Positions 17,300-26,108 of a stretch of 64,000 bases of DNA are shown in pieces. A program made the translations under genes and the position numbers. The notes below the pieces were generated by a model. It was not told the DNA's origin, searched no databases, and saw nothing but the letters and a program-made list of their open reading frames with translations. Origin of the DNA: Streptomyces filipinensis (lineage in GTDB: Bacteria; Actinomycetota; Actinomycetes; Streptomycetales; Streptomycetaceae); NCBI RefSeq assembly GCF_014649495.1, contig NZ_BMTD01000007.1:186001-250000 (forward strand), read 5' to 3'. The first letter of the stretch is position 1, and each line of letters begins with the position of its first letter.

Positions 17300-18088
17300 T
17301 CACCGGCCGGGCAGCGGGCGCACCGTGAGGATCTGCTGGGCCTGGCCGACCGGGCCGTGGATGTCGTGCAGGACGCTGCTGGTGAGGCCCTGGCCGGTGG
17401 GACCGAAGACGACCGTGGTGTCCAGACCGACCCAGCGGCCCTCCGGCTGCCGGTGCAGATGGATCGTCAGGTCGACGTTGGGGAACATCCACTCGGCCGG
17501 CGGACGGCGCACGGCGATGCCGTTGGCCGTGTCGACGAGGGCGACATAGGACGCGAGAGGGCTGCTCGGCTCGCCGCCGACGAGGTCGAGATCCGTGGCG
17601 AGCCAGGCCGTGGCGCGGCCCGGCTCCGGGGTGCCGACCGGCCGTATGTCGACGGACGCGCAGTGGCCGCCGGGCCAGACGGAGGTCAGGGACCGGCCGG
17701 CCAGACCGTCCGGCCGGGGCAGGCGGGCGTCGGTGCCACCGGCCACCGCGCCGGTGTCCGCCTCGGTGAGCAGCCAGGCCCGGGCCCGCACCACCGGCCG
17801 GTCCGCGATGTGTACGACCGCTTCGAGGAGTTCGATGGTGCGGCCGGGCCGGATCGACTCCACCCGGATCTCGCACTCGGCCAGGGCGAGGCGGCCCAGG
17901 ATGTCGAAGCTGACCCGCGACAGGACCAGTCCGCTCGGCGGGCGCTCGGCACGGTACTGGTCGATCGCGTGGACCACGAGGCCGGCCAGCGGGCTGAAGT
18001 GCTGTTCGTCCGGGTCCCACGCGCCGCTCGCGTGCGGGGTGGGCTTGTAGCGATGCCGGTCGCTGCGCTCGAAGTAGCTGGCGGTCAA
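17300..18088 (-). CDS. Acyl-CoA thioesterase-like (double hotdog) protein
   Basis: A protein of 262 residues of the TesB-like/acyl-CoA thioesterase (4HBT_3) family, built from two hotdog repeats. Signs are the N-terminal half ending VRARAWLLTEAD and the C-terminal PPAEWMFPNVDLTIHLHRQP with WVGLDTTVVFGPTGQGLTSS, the usual family ending. TTG 18088 is chosen because GAGGAGAGG lies just upstream; the longer frame to 18145 adds a charged stretch without homology. The family hydrolyses acyl-CoA thioesters or forms inactive hotdogs; the acyl group is not known. Confidence 0.82.
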   Translation of the reverse strand: MTASYFERSDRHRYKPTPHASGAWDPDEQHFSPLAGLVVHAIDQYRAERPPSGLVLSRVSFDILGRLALAECEIRVESIRPGRTIELLEAVVHIADRPVVRARAWLLTEADTGAVAGGTDARLPRPDGLAGRSLTSVWPGGHCASVDIRPVGTPEPGRATAWLATDLDLVGGEPSSPLASYVALVDTANGIAVRRPPAEWMFPNVDLTIHLHRQPEGRWVGLDTTVVFGPTGQGLTSSVLHDIHGPVGQAQQILTVRPLPGR

Positions 18089-18270
18089 CGCGTGCCTCTC
18101 CTCACCGGTGTCCTCACGCCCAGGGCGTCGAGCAGGTCGTTGCACGGTACATCCTTGATGGCGTGCGGGTCACCGGTTCCCTCGGCCCTCTCCGTGCCTC
18201 GCCCGCCGGGCCGGCTCGGCGACCCGGACGCCGTCCCCGTGGGTGGCGGCGCCCGGGCGGGGCGGGCGGA

Positions 18271-18921
18271 TCAGGCCGCGAAGCGCTCCGCGAGCTGCTT
18301 GGCCTTCGTGGCGGCCTCCTCCAGGGCGCGGTCGCGGGAGGCCTCGTACAGCGGGACCAGCTCGGCCATCGCCGGGTTCTGCGGGGCCATGGTCAGCTCC
18401 GGGACGATGAAGTCGACGTCCAGGCCGAGAGCGTCGCCGAGGACGGCCGCGAGGTAGTTCTGCACGTACTCGTACCCCTCGCGCGGGGTGCCCGGCGCGT
18501 ACGAGCCGCCCCGGCTGGCCACCACGGTCACCGGGGTGCCCTTGGCGGACGGGGCCTCGCCCGCGGTACGGCCGATGAGGATGACGTTGTCCAGCCACGC
18601 CTTCAGGGTCGAGGGGATCGAGAAGTTGTACATCGGGGCGCCGATCAGCACCGCGTCCGCCTGTTCCAGCTCCTCGATCAGCCGGACACGCTCGGCGAAG
18701 GCCGCGGCCTGCCCGGGTGTGTGCGTCGCGGGGTCGGCGAAGCCGGCGGTGTGCGCGTCGGCGGTGATGTGCGGGACGGGCTGGGCCGACAGATCGCGGT
18801 AGACGACCGTGCCGTCGGGGTGCTGCTCCTGCCAGTGCGCGCGGAAGGCCGCCGCCACGGCGCGCGAGGCGGAGGCCTCGGCCGGGGACACGGACGAGTC
18901 GATGTGCAGCAGGGTGGCCAT
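18271..18921 (-). CDS. azoR: FMN-dependent NADH azoreductase
   Basis: A 216-residue flavodoxin-fold oxidoreductase that reduces quinones and azo compounds with NADH and FMN. Family features are the N-terminal LLHIDSSVSPAEASASRAV phosphate-binding loop, GAPMYNFSIPSTLKAWLDNV (FMN contact) and SRGGSY. ATG 18921 has GGAGTCACC directly upstream, so the extension to 19017 is not used. It is divergent from an HxlR-family gene, a common arrangement in which the regulator senses electrophiles or quinones and represses the azoreductase. Confidence 0.93.
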   Translation of the reverse strand: MATLLHIDSSVSPAEASASRAVAAAFRAHWQEQHPDGTVVYRDLSAQPVPHITADAHTAGFADPATHTPGQAAAFAERVRLIEELEQADAVLIGAPMYNFSIPSTLKAWLDNVILIGRTAGEAPSAKGTPVTVVASRGGSYAPGTPREGYEYVQNYLAAVLGDALGLDVDFIVPELTMAPQNPAMAELVPLYEASRDRALEEAATKAKQLAERFAA

Positions 18922-19047
18922 GGTGACTCCGAAAAAGGGATGAAGAGGATGTACGGGGTGGGGTAGCCCGCCGTCTGACGGAGGGGCTGAACTTTCGTGC
19001 AGAACTATCTCTAGCACAGTGACTTACTTTTTTTCACCCCCCTACGG

Positions 19048-19062
19048 CAGGGTAGTACCCTG
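19048..19062. promoter_or_regulatory. HxlR operator-like palindrome
   Basis: CAGGGTAGTACCCTG is a perfect 7+1+7 inverted repeat whose last base is the first of the GTG 19062 start of the regulator. The HxlR protein probably binds here to control itself and the divergent azoreductase. Confidence 0.65.
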
Positions 19063-19436
19063 TGCGCATGGCGGCGGACATGACCCACGACAGCGCGGCG
19101 TGCAAGCGGGTGGACGATGGCATCACCCGTGTCTTCCAGCTGCTCGGAAAACGCTGGAGCGGCCCCATCGTGGCCGTCCTGGTGGAACAGCCCGCACACT
19201 TCGCCGACCTGCGCCGGGCCGTCCCCGGCATCAGCGAGCGCATGCTGTCCGACCGGCTCGCGGAACTGGGCGCGGCCGGACTCGTACTCCGCGAGGTCGA
19301 CGCCGGTCCGCCGCTGCGGGTGTCCTACCGCCTGACCGAGGCGGGGGCCGCCCTGGAGCCCGCGCTGCGGGAACTGGCCGAGTGGGCGAAGTCCCACCTC
19401 CCGGACGCGCCCACGTGCCCCGGCGTGACGCGCTGA
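19062..19436 (+). CDS. HxlR-family winged-helix regulator
   Basis: A 124-residue HxlR/MarR-like DNA-binding protein. The winged helix spans about residues 25-105: FQLLGKRWSGPIVAVLVEQP, the recognition region FADLRRAVPGISERMLSDRL, and a wing with PLRVSYRLTEAG. A Cys (residue 14) is placed like the redox-sensing Cys of HypR/QorR/YodB-type members, so thiol-based quinone sensing is possible. GTG 19062 and ATG 19068 are both possible starts; the former overlaps the palindrome. It likely controls the azoreductase. Confidence 0.9.
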   Translation: MRMAADMTHDSAACKRVDDGITRVFQLLGKRWSGPIVAVLVEQPAHFADLRRAVPGISERMLSDRLAELGAAGLVLREVDAGPPLRVSYRLTEAGAALEPALRELAEWAKSHLPDAPTCPGVTR

Positions 19437-19586
19437 CGCCGGCCGAACCCCGCGCCACGACGTCTCCGCAGCGGCCCGGGTGACGGTACGGGGGCTGTCC
19501 CCCCTCCCGGCCCACCGGACTGCCGGATGGTGCGGGTCAGGGCGCGTCGGCGACGGTGGTCCTTCCCGCACCGACGTCGGAAGGAC

Positions 19587-20960
19587 ATGCTCGTGCGCAC
19601 CCTCACGGCCACCGCCGCCACCCTGCTCCTCGCCGCCGGAGCCTTACCGGCCGCGGCCGCCGCACGACCGGGGCCGCCCGGCACCGACGGGGTGTGGCGC
19701 ATGGACGGCTACGGCACCGTCCTCGTCCTCGGCGGCGGAGTGCTGCAGGAGTACCAGACGACATCCGTCAGCTGCCTCAAGGGAGACACGTCCCCGCAGA
19801 CCGGCCCCGGTACCTACGCGGCCCCGGACGGGTCCGCGCTCACCGTACGGACCGTGCACGACCTCGACCACGCGCTGCTCGCCGCGGACAGCTCGGTCGG
19901 CCACCGGAAGCTGCGCCGCCTGAGCGCCCTGCCCGCCCGCTGCACCCGCCCGGCCGCCACCGACCCGCGCACCGCCTTCGACATCTTCTGGCACACCTTC
20001 GAGGAGAACTACCCCTTCTTCGCCCGGAAGGGCGTCGACTGGCACGCCGTCCGCGACCGGTACCGGCCGCTGGTGCACAAGGACACCACCAAGGACGAGC
20101 TCTTCGGCATCCTCGGCCGGACGGTGCGTCCGCTGTACGACGCCCACGTCACGGTGAGGGACGGCAACCGCATCTTCGGCCGGGTCCGCCCCGGCACGGA
20201 GAACCCGGGCCCCGAACTGGACGCCAAGGTCAAGAAGTTCATCGTGGCCCGCGACCTCAAGGACGTTCCGTACCGCCAGGACTTCGCCGCAGGCCGGATC
20301 ACCTACGCCGACCTGCCCGGCGGCGCCGGCTATCTGCGCATCTCCGGCTTCGGCGGATACGCCGGCGAGAACGCGCCGTTCACCGCCGAACAGGCCGAAC
20401 TCGACCGGGCGTTGGACACCGTGCTCACCCCGGGCCGCATCGCACGGCTCAAGGGGCTCGTCATCGACCTGCGGATCAACGGCGGCGGCTCCGACCGCCT
20501 CGGCATCCGCATCGCCCGGCGGCTGACCGACACGCCGTACACCGCGTACACGAAGCGGGCCCGCAACGACCCGGCCGACCCCACCCGGCACACCCGCCCC
20601 GAACCCGTGCCCGTCGTCCCGGCCGACGCGCCCCGCTACACCGGCCCGGTCGCCGTCCTCACCGGCGGCTCGACGGTCAGCGCGGGCGAGACCTTCACCC
20701 AGGCCCTCATGGACCGGCCCGGGCGGACCGTGCGGATCGGGCAGCCCACCCAGGGCGTCTTCTCGGACGTGATGGTGCGGTCCCTGCCCGACGGACTGCT
20801 CTTCGGCCTGCCGAACGAGGAGTTCCTCACCCGCACCGGCCGCACCTTCGACGGCACGGGCATCCCGCCGCAGCTGACCGAACCGGTCTTCACCAAGGAG
20901 GAGTTCGCCAAGAACCGTGACTCGGCCTTCGACCGGGCCGTCGACCTCCTGGGGCGCTGA
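19587..20960 (+). CDS. Secreted S41-family (tail-specific/tricorn-type) serine peptidase, TTA codon
   Basis: An exported protease of 457 residues. The Sec signal peptide covers about residues 1-27 (LLLAAGALPAAAAA). The C-terminal S41 fold begins near GGAGYLRISGFGGYAGENAP; the nucleophile Ser is in GGSTVSAGETFTQAL, as in TSPc proteins. ATG 19587 has GGAAGG upstream. Codon 20 is TTA, read only by the bldA tRNA, so expression may be tied to development. The TGA stop forms half of the palindrome TGAGCCGGCTCA, whose other half is the stop of the convergent gene. Substrate unknown. Confidence 0.88.
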   Translation: MLVRTLTATAATLLLAAGALPAAAAARPGPPGTDGVWRMDGYGTVLVLGGGVLQEYQTTSVSCLKGDTSPQTGPGTYAAPDGSALTVRTVHDLDHALLAADSSVGHRKLRRLSALPARCTRPAATDPRTAFDIFWHTFEENYPFFARKGVDWHAVRDRYRPLVHKDTTKDELFGILGRTVRPLYDAHVTVRDGNRIFGRVRPGTENPGPELDAKVKKFIVARDLKDVPYRQDFAAGRITYADLPGGAGYLRISGFGGYAGENAPFTAEQAELDRALDTVLTPGRIARLKGLVIDLRINGGGSDRLGIRIARRLTDTPYTAYTKRARNDPADPTRHTRPEPVPVVPADAPRYTGPVAVLTGGSTVSAGETFTQALMDRPGRTVRIGQPTQGVFSDVMVRSLPDGLLFGLPNEEFLTRTGRTFDGTGIPPQLTEPVFTKEEFAKNRDSAFDRAVDLLGR

Positions 20961-20969
20961 GCCGGCTCA
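20958..20969. other. Palindrome joining two convergent stop codons
   Basis: TGAGCCGGCTCA is perfectly self-complementary, so one 12-bp element supplies the stop codons of both the S41 peptidase gene (+) and the glutamate-cysteine ligase-like gene (-). Too short to be confident of terminator activity. Confidence 0.45.
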
Positions 20970-22445
20970 GTCCACCGGCCAGGTGTGGGCCGGGGCGTTG
21001 AGGTGCATGTAGTCGATGTACAGCTGGGTCATCCGGCGCAGCGCCTCGTGCCGGCCGGCGTGCTCGGTGGCGTCGAGGTGGTGGAACATCTCCTTCTGCC
21101 ACACGGCGCCGTTGCGCGCCGTCACACAGCGCTGCTCGATGATGCCGAGCAGCGGCTCCCGCCAGGCGTCGTCCATGCCGGACAGCTCCAGGCCCCGGTG
21201 GGCCAGCGGCAGCAGCCGCCGCAGGACCAGTTCCGGCACGGGCACCTCGCCCATCCCGGGCCAGTACAGCAGGGCGTCGATGCCGTACCGGGCGGCGGTG
21301 TGCAGATTGTCCTCGGCGGCCGCGAACGACATCCGCGACCACACCGGCCGGTCCTCCTCCACCAGCGCGCGGGTGAGCCCGTAGTAGAAGGCGCCGTTGG
21401 CGAGGGTGTCGGCGACGGTCGGTCCGGCGGGCAGCACCCGGTTCTCCACCCGGATGTGCGGGAGGTCGTGCGAGACGGCGTACACCGGGCGGTTCCAGCG
21501 GTAGATGGTGCCGTTGTGCAGGGTCAGCTCGCCCAGCTCGGGGACGTCTCCGCGGTCCAGCGTCTCCACCGGGTCCTGCTCGTCGCACAGCGGGAGGAGC
21601 GCCGGGAAGTAGCGCAGATTCTCCTCGAAGAGGTCGAAGACGCTGTTGATCCACCGCTCCCCGAACCACACCCGGGGCCGTACGCCCTGCACCTTGATCT
21701 CCTCCGGCCGGGTGTCCGTGGCCTGTTCGAACAGCGGGATACGCGTCTCGTGCCACAGCTCCTTGCCGAACAGGAACGGCGAGTTCGCCGCCAGGGCGAC
21801 CTGTACCCCGGCGATGGCCTGTGCCGCGTTCCAGTAGCCGGCGAACTCCTCGGGCGACACCTGGAGATGGAACTGCGTGCTCGTGCACGCGGCCTCCGGG
21901 GTGATGGTGTCCGCGTAGGTGCGCAGCCGGTCCACGCCGTCCACCTCGATGCGCAGGTCCTCGCCCCGGGCCGCGAAGATCTGGTCGTTGAGCAACTGGT
22001 AGCGCGGGTTCTCCGACAGGGTCTCCTCGCCGATGTCCTCGTGGCGCAGGGTGGGCAGGATCCCGATGATGATCAGCCGGGTGCCGATCGACCGGGCCCG
22101 CTCGTCGGCGTGGTTCAGGGCGGCGCGGATCTCCGACTCCCACGCGTCGGGACCGCCCGCCGTCAGCCGCCGGGGCGGGACGTTGATCTCCAGGTTGAAC
22201 CGGCCCAGCTCGGTGGACCAGGCCGGGTCGGAGATCACCTTCAGCGCATCGGTGTTGCGCATCGCGGGCTCGGCCTCGTCGTCGACCAGGTTCAGTTCTA
22301 TCTCCAGGCCGACCTGCGGCCGCTCCGACTCGAACCGTGACTCGCGCAGCATCTGCGCCAGCGCGTCGAGGCACTCGTGCATCTTGATCCGGTACCGGCG
22401 GCGGTCCTCGCGGGTGAAGACGAGCGCCGGGACGTCACGTCCCAT
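20967..22445 (-). CDS. Glutamate-cysteine ligase family (GCS2-like) protein
   Basis: A soluble enzyme of 492 residues in the GCS2/carboxylate-amine ligase superfamily, which joins the gamma-carboxyl of glutamate to an amine using ATP. Family marks: VGLEIELNLVDDEAEPAM (metal-binding Glu residues near 48-50), RFNLEINVPPRRL, STQFHLQVSP and the ENRVLPAGPT motif (Arg/Glu). Actinobacteria make mycothiol and ergothioneine rather than glutathione; EgtA is one member of this fold, but no egtBCD genes are nearby, so the product is not assigned. It starts at ATG 22445, divergent from a LacI-type gene. Confidence 0.85.
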   Translation of the reverse strand: MGRDVPALVFTREDRRRYRIKMHECLDALAQMLRESRFESERPQVGLEIELNLVDDEAEPAMRNTDALKVISDPAWSTELGRFNLEINVPPRRLTAGGPDAWESEIRAALNHADERARSIGTRLIIIGILPTLRHEDIGEETLSENPRYQLLNDQIFAARGEDLRIEVDGVDRLRTYADTITPEAACTSTQFHLQVSPEEFAGYWNAAQAIAGVQVALAANSPFLFGKELWHETRIPLFEQATDTRPEEIKVQGVRPRVWFGERWINSVFDLFEENLRYFPALLPLCDEQDPVETLDRGDVPELGELTLHNGTIYRWNRPVYAVSHDLPHIRVENRVLPAGPTVADTLANGAFYYGLTRALVEEDRPVWSRMSFAAAEDNLHTAARYGIDALLYWPGMGEVPVPELVLRRLLPLAHRGLELSGMDDAWREPLLGIIEQRCVTARNGAVWQKEMFHHLDATEHAGRHEALRRMTQLYIDYMHLNAPAHTWPVD

Positions 22446-22642
22446 CGGCCCTCCAGGAATGCCCTCGTCGCAGACCTCTCCACCCAGAGTCGCACCATCA
22501 CGCGAGCCTCACCAAGCGCGGCCCGACTGTCCGTACGCTCCCCGCCTTCACACCGATGAGAGGCTTCCGCCTTCCTGTGCCCGTGCCGACCGGTTGTCCG
22601 GGGGAGGTGGCTCTGCGCAGCGGAGATTGCGAAGATGAGCCC

Positions 22643-23701
22643 ATGACCCCCTCGCACGGCGCTCGCCGGCCCACGATCGCCGACGTCGCCGCGGCGGCGT
22701 CGGTGTCGCGGACCACGGTGTCCCACGCCCTCAACGGCATCGGCAAGGTCGACCCGCGGACCCGTGAACGCATCAGGAAGATCGCCGCCGAGCTGGGATA
22801 CCGCCCCAACCTGCGCGCCCAGCGGCTGCGCCGGGGCCAGGCCAAGGCCATCGCGCTGGCGTCCTCGATGCCGTTCGCGGTCGCCGGGGGCCCCTCGCGG
22901 CTCGGCTTCTACATGGAGGTGGCCGCCGCCGCGGCCGAGCGGGCCCTCGTCCACGGCTACGCCCTGGTGCTGATCCCGCCCGTGCAGTCCGAATCAGCGC
23001 TGTACTCCGTCGACATCGACGGTGCGATCGTCGTCGAGCCCGAGGCGGAGGACGCGGCCGCGGCCCAACTGTGCGAGCGCGGACTGCCGTACGTCGCCCT
23101 GGGCCGGCCCACCGCGCCCGGCGACGACGCCCCCTACGTGGACCTGCACGGTGGCAAGGTCGTCGAACTGCTCCTGGACCACCTGCGCGACCAGGGCGCC
23201 CGCAGCCCGGCACTCGTCGTCGGCGCCGGCACCCGCCACTCCTCGGTGGACGCCCGCGCGGCCTACGAACGGACCGCCGCCGCACACGGCTGGCCGCCGA
23301 TCGTCGCCACCGCCCCGGAGGACGGCGGCGAACAGGCGGGGTACGACCGGTGCGCCGCGCTGCTCGCGGAACACCCGGGCATCGACGCGCTGTGCGTGCT
23401 GGTCGACGCCTTCGCCGTCGGGGCCGTACGGGCCCTGCGGGAGGCGGGACGCCGGGTCCCCGACGACGTCATGGTCGTCACCCGCTACGACGGGCTGCGC
23501 GCCCGCACCTGTGAACCGCCGCTCACCGCGGTCGACCTGCGGCTGGACCGGGCCGCCGCGGACGCGGTGGAACTGCTGCTCGCCCGGCTGGGAACGCGAC
23601 CGGCCACCGGCACGGCCGGACCCGACGCACCCGCCGCCGAGCCCCGGCTCGTGCCGCGCGCCTCCTCGCTGCGCCGCCCGCCACCCGCCGGGCACGTCTG
23701 A
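22643..23701 (+). CDS. LacI-family regulator
   Basis: A 352-residue repressor. The LacI headpiece is at about residues 8-60 (TIADVAAAASVSRTTVSHAL, NGIGKVDPRTRERI), with the hinge helix ending RLRRGQAK; a periplasmic-binding-type effector domain follows (SSMPFAVAGGPSRLGFYMEV). ATG 22643 places the HTH in the usual position; the frame stays open to 22556. The gene faces an operon for a nucleobase-type permease, an amidohydrolase and a TauE-like protein, whose promoter region carries a CG-centred palindrome of LacI type, so those genes are its best candidate targets. Confidence 0.9.
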   Translation: MTPSHGARRPTIADVAAAASVSRTTVSHALNGIGKVDPRTRERIRKIAAELGYRPNLRAQRLRRGQAKAIALASSMPFAVAGGPSRLGFYMEVAAAAAERALVHGYALVLIPPVQSESALYSVDIDGAIVVEPEAEDAAAAQLCERGLPYVALGRPTAPGDDAPYVDLHGGKVVELLLDHLRDQGARSPALVVGAGTRHSSVDARAAYERTAAAHGWPPIVATAPEDGGEQAGYDRCAALLAEHPGIDALCVLVDAFAVGAVRALREAGRRVPDDVMVVTRYDGLRARTCEPPLTAVDLRLDRAAADAVELLLARLGTRPATGTAGPDAPAAEPRLVPRASSLRRPPPAGHV

Positions 23702-23720
23702 CGGGCCCACCCGGCACGGC

Positions 23721-23817
23721 GGGGGCCGGCCGGCTCACGTCCCTGCGGGCTCCTGCGGCGAGCGCGGGCGGCAGCAGGAGCGCCCGGCCCATGTCCGCCG
23801 GACGTCCGTGCCCGGTG
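23721..23817. repeat. Partial degenerate copy of the TauE-like gene 3' end
   Basis: Bases 23748-23817 match 23940-24009 inside the TauE-like gene with about 5 differences in 70, and 23721-23741 match 23821-23841 (gene end) with 2 differences. The copy therefore carries the end of the gene with an internal deletion of roughly 90 bases, placed head to tail after the intact gene. It is a small tandem duplication now decaying. Confidence 0.8.
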
Positions 23818-23834
23818 TGCGGGGGCTGGCCGGT

Positions 23835-24545
23835 TCACGTCGCCGTCATCAGTGCTATTCCGGACACGAGGGCGAAGACGAGGACGAAGGCGCGCATCCG
23901 GCGGGCGTCGACTCGGTGGTGCACGAGGCGGCTCAGCCAGGCTCCCGCGGCGAGCGCGGGCAGCAGCAGGAGCGCCCAGCCCATGTCCGCCGGACGTCCG
24001 CGGCCGGTGACGAACAGCAGGAGGAGCGAGGCGACTTCGCCCACCAGGAAGCAGGCGGCGACCGTCGCCCGCAGCTCGCCCGGCGGCCGGTGCTGGTAGA
24101 CGAGGGCCAGGGGCGGGCCGCCCACGCCGGTCGCGGTCTCGGTCAGTCCGGTGACGACACCGGCGCCCACATAGGCCCCGCGCCCGGGCACGAACGACGG
24201 CACGACGAGGCTCACCACCGCCGCCAGTACCGTCGCCGCGCCGACGACGGCTCCGAGGGCGCCCGCCGGAATCGCCCACAGCAGCGCCAGCCCCGCCGGT
24301 GTCGCCGTCAGCCGTGCCGCGGTGATCCACCGGGCGCCGCGCAGGTCGAGGCTGTGCCGCTCGCGCCAGACGACGTACAGGTTCAGCGGGATCATCGCGG
24401 TCAGCACGAACACGGGCAGCAGTGCCGGATCGAGCAGGCCGGCGACCGGCGCGACGATCAGTGCGAACCCGAGGCCGCTGGTGCCCTGCACGAACGCGGC
24501 GGCGGCCACGGTCAACGCGAGCACCGCCAGCGTGCCGGCGCTCAC
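23835..24545 (-). CDS. TauE/SafE-family (sulfite exporter-like) membrane protein
   Basis: A 236-residue integral membrane protein with about eight hydrophobic segments. TauE/SafE features are the N-terminal FVQGTSGLGFALIVAP and the repeat-half motif VVTGLTETATGVGGPPLALV. The family exports or imports sulfite, sulfoacetate or other organic anions. GTG 24545 overlaps the stop of the amidohydrolase gene as GTGA, so translation is coupled and the frame upstream is not used. It is the last gene of the permease-amidohydrolase operon. A partial duplicate of its 3' end lies just downstream. Confidence 0.85.
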   Translation of the reverse strand: MSAGTLAVLALTVAAAAFVQGTSGLGFALIVAPVAGLLDPALLPVFVLTAMIPLNLYVVWRERHSLDLRGARWITAARLTATPAGLALLWAIPAGALGAVVGAATVLAAVVSLVVPSFVPGRGAYVGAGVVTGLTETATGVGGPPLALVYQHRPPGELRATVAACFLVGEVASLLLLFVTGRGRPADMGWALLLLPALAAGAWLSRLVHHRVDARRMRAFVLVFALVSGIALMTAT

Positions 24546-26071
24546 CGCCGGCCACCGGGACAGGGCAGGGCGGGGGAAGGGGCAGCGGGCCCGGCGGGAG
24601 GCGGCGCGGGGAGGACCGAGCCGTGCGGGGGCGGGACCGCGGGCGTGGTGCGCGGGGACGCGGAGGCGTCCGGCGTCGCCGCACGTTGCCGTGCCGTCAC
24701 CGATGTCGGATGGGCCCGTGTCACCCCGGCCCGCCGTACCACACGGGGGCCCAGCTCGGCGGCCCGCCGGACCAGCGCCGGTCCGTCCCAGTCCGGGGGC
24801 CAGCCGTGCCACAGGCGCAGCCGCCCGGCGACGAACACGGCGGTGAGCTGGTCCCGGTTGCCGCGCCGGACCAGCTCCCACGGCAGGTCCCAGGACGGCT
24901 GCATCTCCGGCCCCGTGACGTCCACCAGGAGGAAGTCGGCGGCGGCGCCCGGCACCACCCGTCCCGTGCGCCGGCCGAGTCCGACCGCGTCCGCGCCGCC
25001 CGCCGTGGCCCGCTCCCACCAGGTCCAGCCGGCGCCGCAGGACGAGTCGCCGCTGGCCAGGCCGTAGGTGAGCCGCTGCGCGAACTCCGCCGCGTCCGCC
25101 AGCCGGAAGCCGTCCCCGCGCGTCCCGTCGGTGCCGAGCCCGAACCGGATGCCACGCTCGGCGAAGGCGGTCGCGGGAGCGACGGCGTTGCCCTTCCACG
25201 CGCTGGCGACCGGGTTGTAGCTCACCGCCGCTCCGCTGTCGGCGAGCAGCGTGACCTCGGCCGGGGTGAGCAGCGTGGCGTGCGCGGCCAGCAACTGCGG
25301 GCCCAGCGCTCCCACATGGTGCAGATACTCCAGTGGCCGCAGCCCGTGCCGGACCAGGGAGCGCTCGACGGCGACCAGGTGTTCGTTGACATGGATCTGT
25401 ACGACCGCGCCCGCCTCGGCGGCGAGCCGCGCCGTCGCGGCCAGCGTGGGCGCGGTCGCGGCCTCCGGCACGGACACGGCGAGCGAGGGGTGGACCAGGC
25501 CGTCGGCGCCGTAGCGCGCGAGGTGCCGCTCGGCGGCGCTGAGCACGGGCCGGGGGTCCGCGTCGTCGCCGGTGCCGTCCGCGGCGTCGTTGCAGACGAG
25601 CCCCAGCACACAGCGGATGCCCGCGTCGCGTGCGGCCGAGGCCACCACGTCCACGTCCACCGTGGCCCGGGTCCCCGCCTCGGCGACCGTCGTGAAACCG
25701 CCCCGCAGGGACTCCAGCGCGGCCAGTTTCGCGGCGACGTACGCCGACTCCTCGTCCAGGGCGCGCTCCAGCGGCACCCACACCCGGCGGAAGATCTCCG
25801 ACGGCTCCCCGAAGGCGAGGGCGCCGCCGAAGCTCTGCGTCAGATGGTGGTGGGCGTCGACGAAGCCCGGCATCAGCACCTGTCCGGGCAGCCGGACGGG
25901 GGTCAGTGACGGGTGCGTACGGACGATCCGCTCGACCGGGCCGACGTCGCGGAACACGCCGTCCCGCACGACCACCGCGTGCAGCCCCAGAGGGCCGTCG
26001 GGGGTCAGCGTCACATCGGGGACCAGCAGCAGCGCGTCACGGCGGAGCCGGTCGGGGGTCAGGTCGGTCAT
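24542..26071 (-). CDS. Amidohydrolase-superfamily protein (cytosine/guanine/SAH deaminase-like)
   Basis: A 509-residue metal-dependent hydrolase of the subgroup holding SsnA, guanine and 8-oxoguanine deaminases and S-adenosylhomocysteine deaminase. Metal ligands are visible as the HxH of GFVDAHHHLTQ (about residue 75), the later QIHVNEH and AHATLL histidines, and Asp in FGLGTDGTRGDG. The neighbouring nucleobase permease supports a purine or pyrimidine analogue as substrate. The last 50-60 residues are Pro/Ala-rich and unlike the family, perhaps a read-through extension. ATG 26071 is used; the frame stays open upstream within the permease gene. Confidence 0.85.
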   Translation of the reverse strand: MTDLTPDRLRRDALLLVPDVTLTPDGPLGLHAVVVRDGVFRDVGPVERIVRTHPSLTPVRLPGQVLMPGFVDAHHHLTQSFGGALAFGEPSEIFRRVWVPLERALDEESAYVAAKLAALESLRGGFTTVAEAGTRATVDVDVVASAARDAGIRCVLGLVCNDAADGTGDDADPRPVLSAAERHLARYGADGLVHPSLAVSVPEAATAPTLAATARLAAEAGAVVQIHVNEHLVAVERSLVRHGLRPLEYLHHVGALGPQLLAAHATLLTPAEVTLLADSGAAVSYNPVASAWKGNAVAPATAFAERGIRFGLGTDGTRGDGFRLADAAEFAQRLTYGLASGDSSCGAGWTWWERATAGGADAVGLGRRTGRVVPGAAADFLLVDVTGPEMQPSWDLPWELVRRGNRDQLTAVFVAGRLRLWHGWPPDWDGPALVRRAAELGPRVVRRAGVTRAHPTSVTARQRAATPDASASPRTTPAVPPPHGSVLPAPPPAGPAAPSPALPCPGGRR

Positions 26072-26108
26072 GCTGCTCCGTTGTTCGAGAGGGGGGAAGC
26101 GCGGAAGG

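Noticed and set aside
20967..22445. EgtA of an ergothioneine operon
   Set aside because: The fold fits, but no egtB, egtC, egtD or egtE gene is adjacent, so the specific name was not used.
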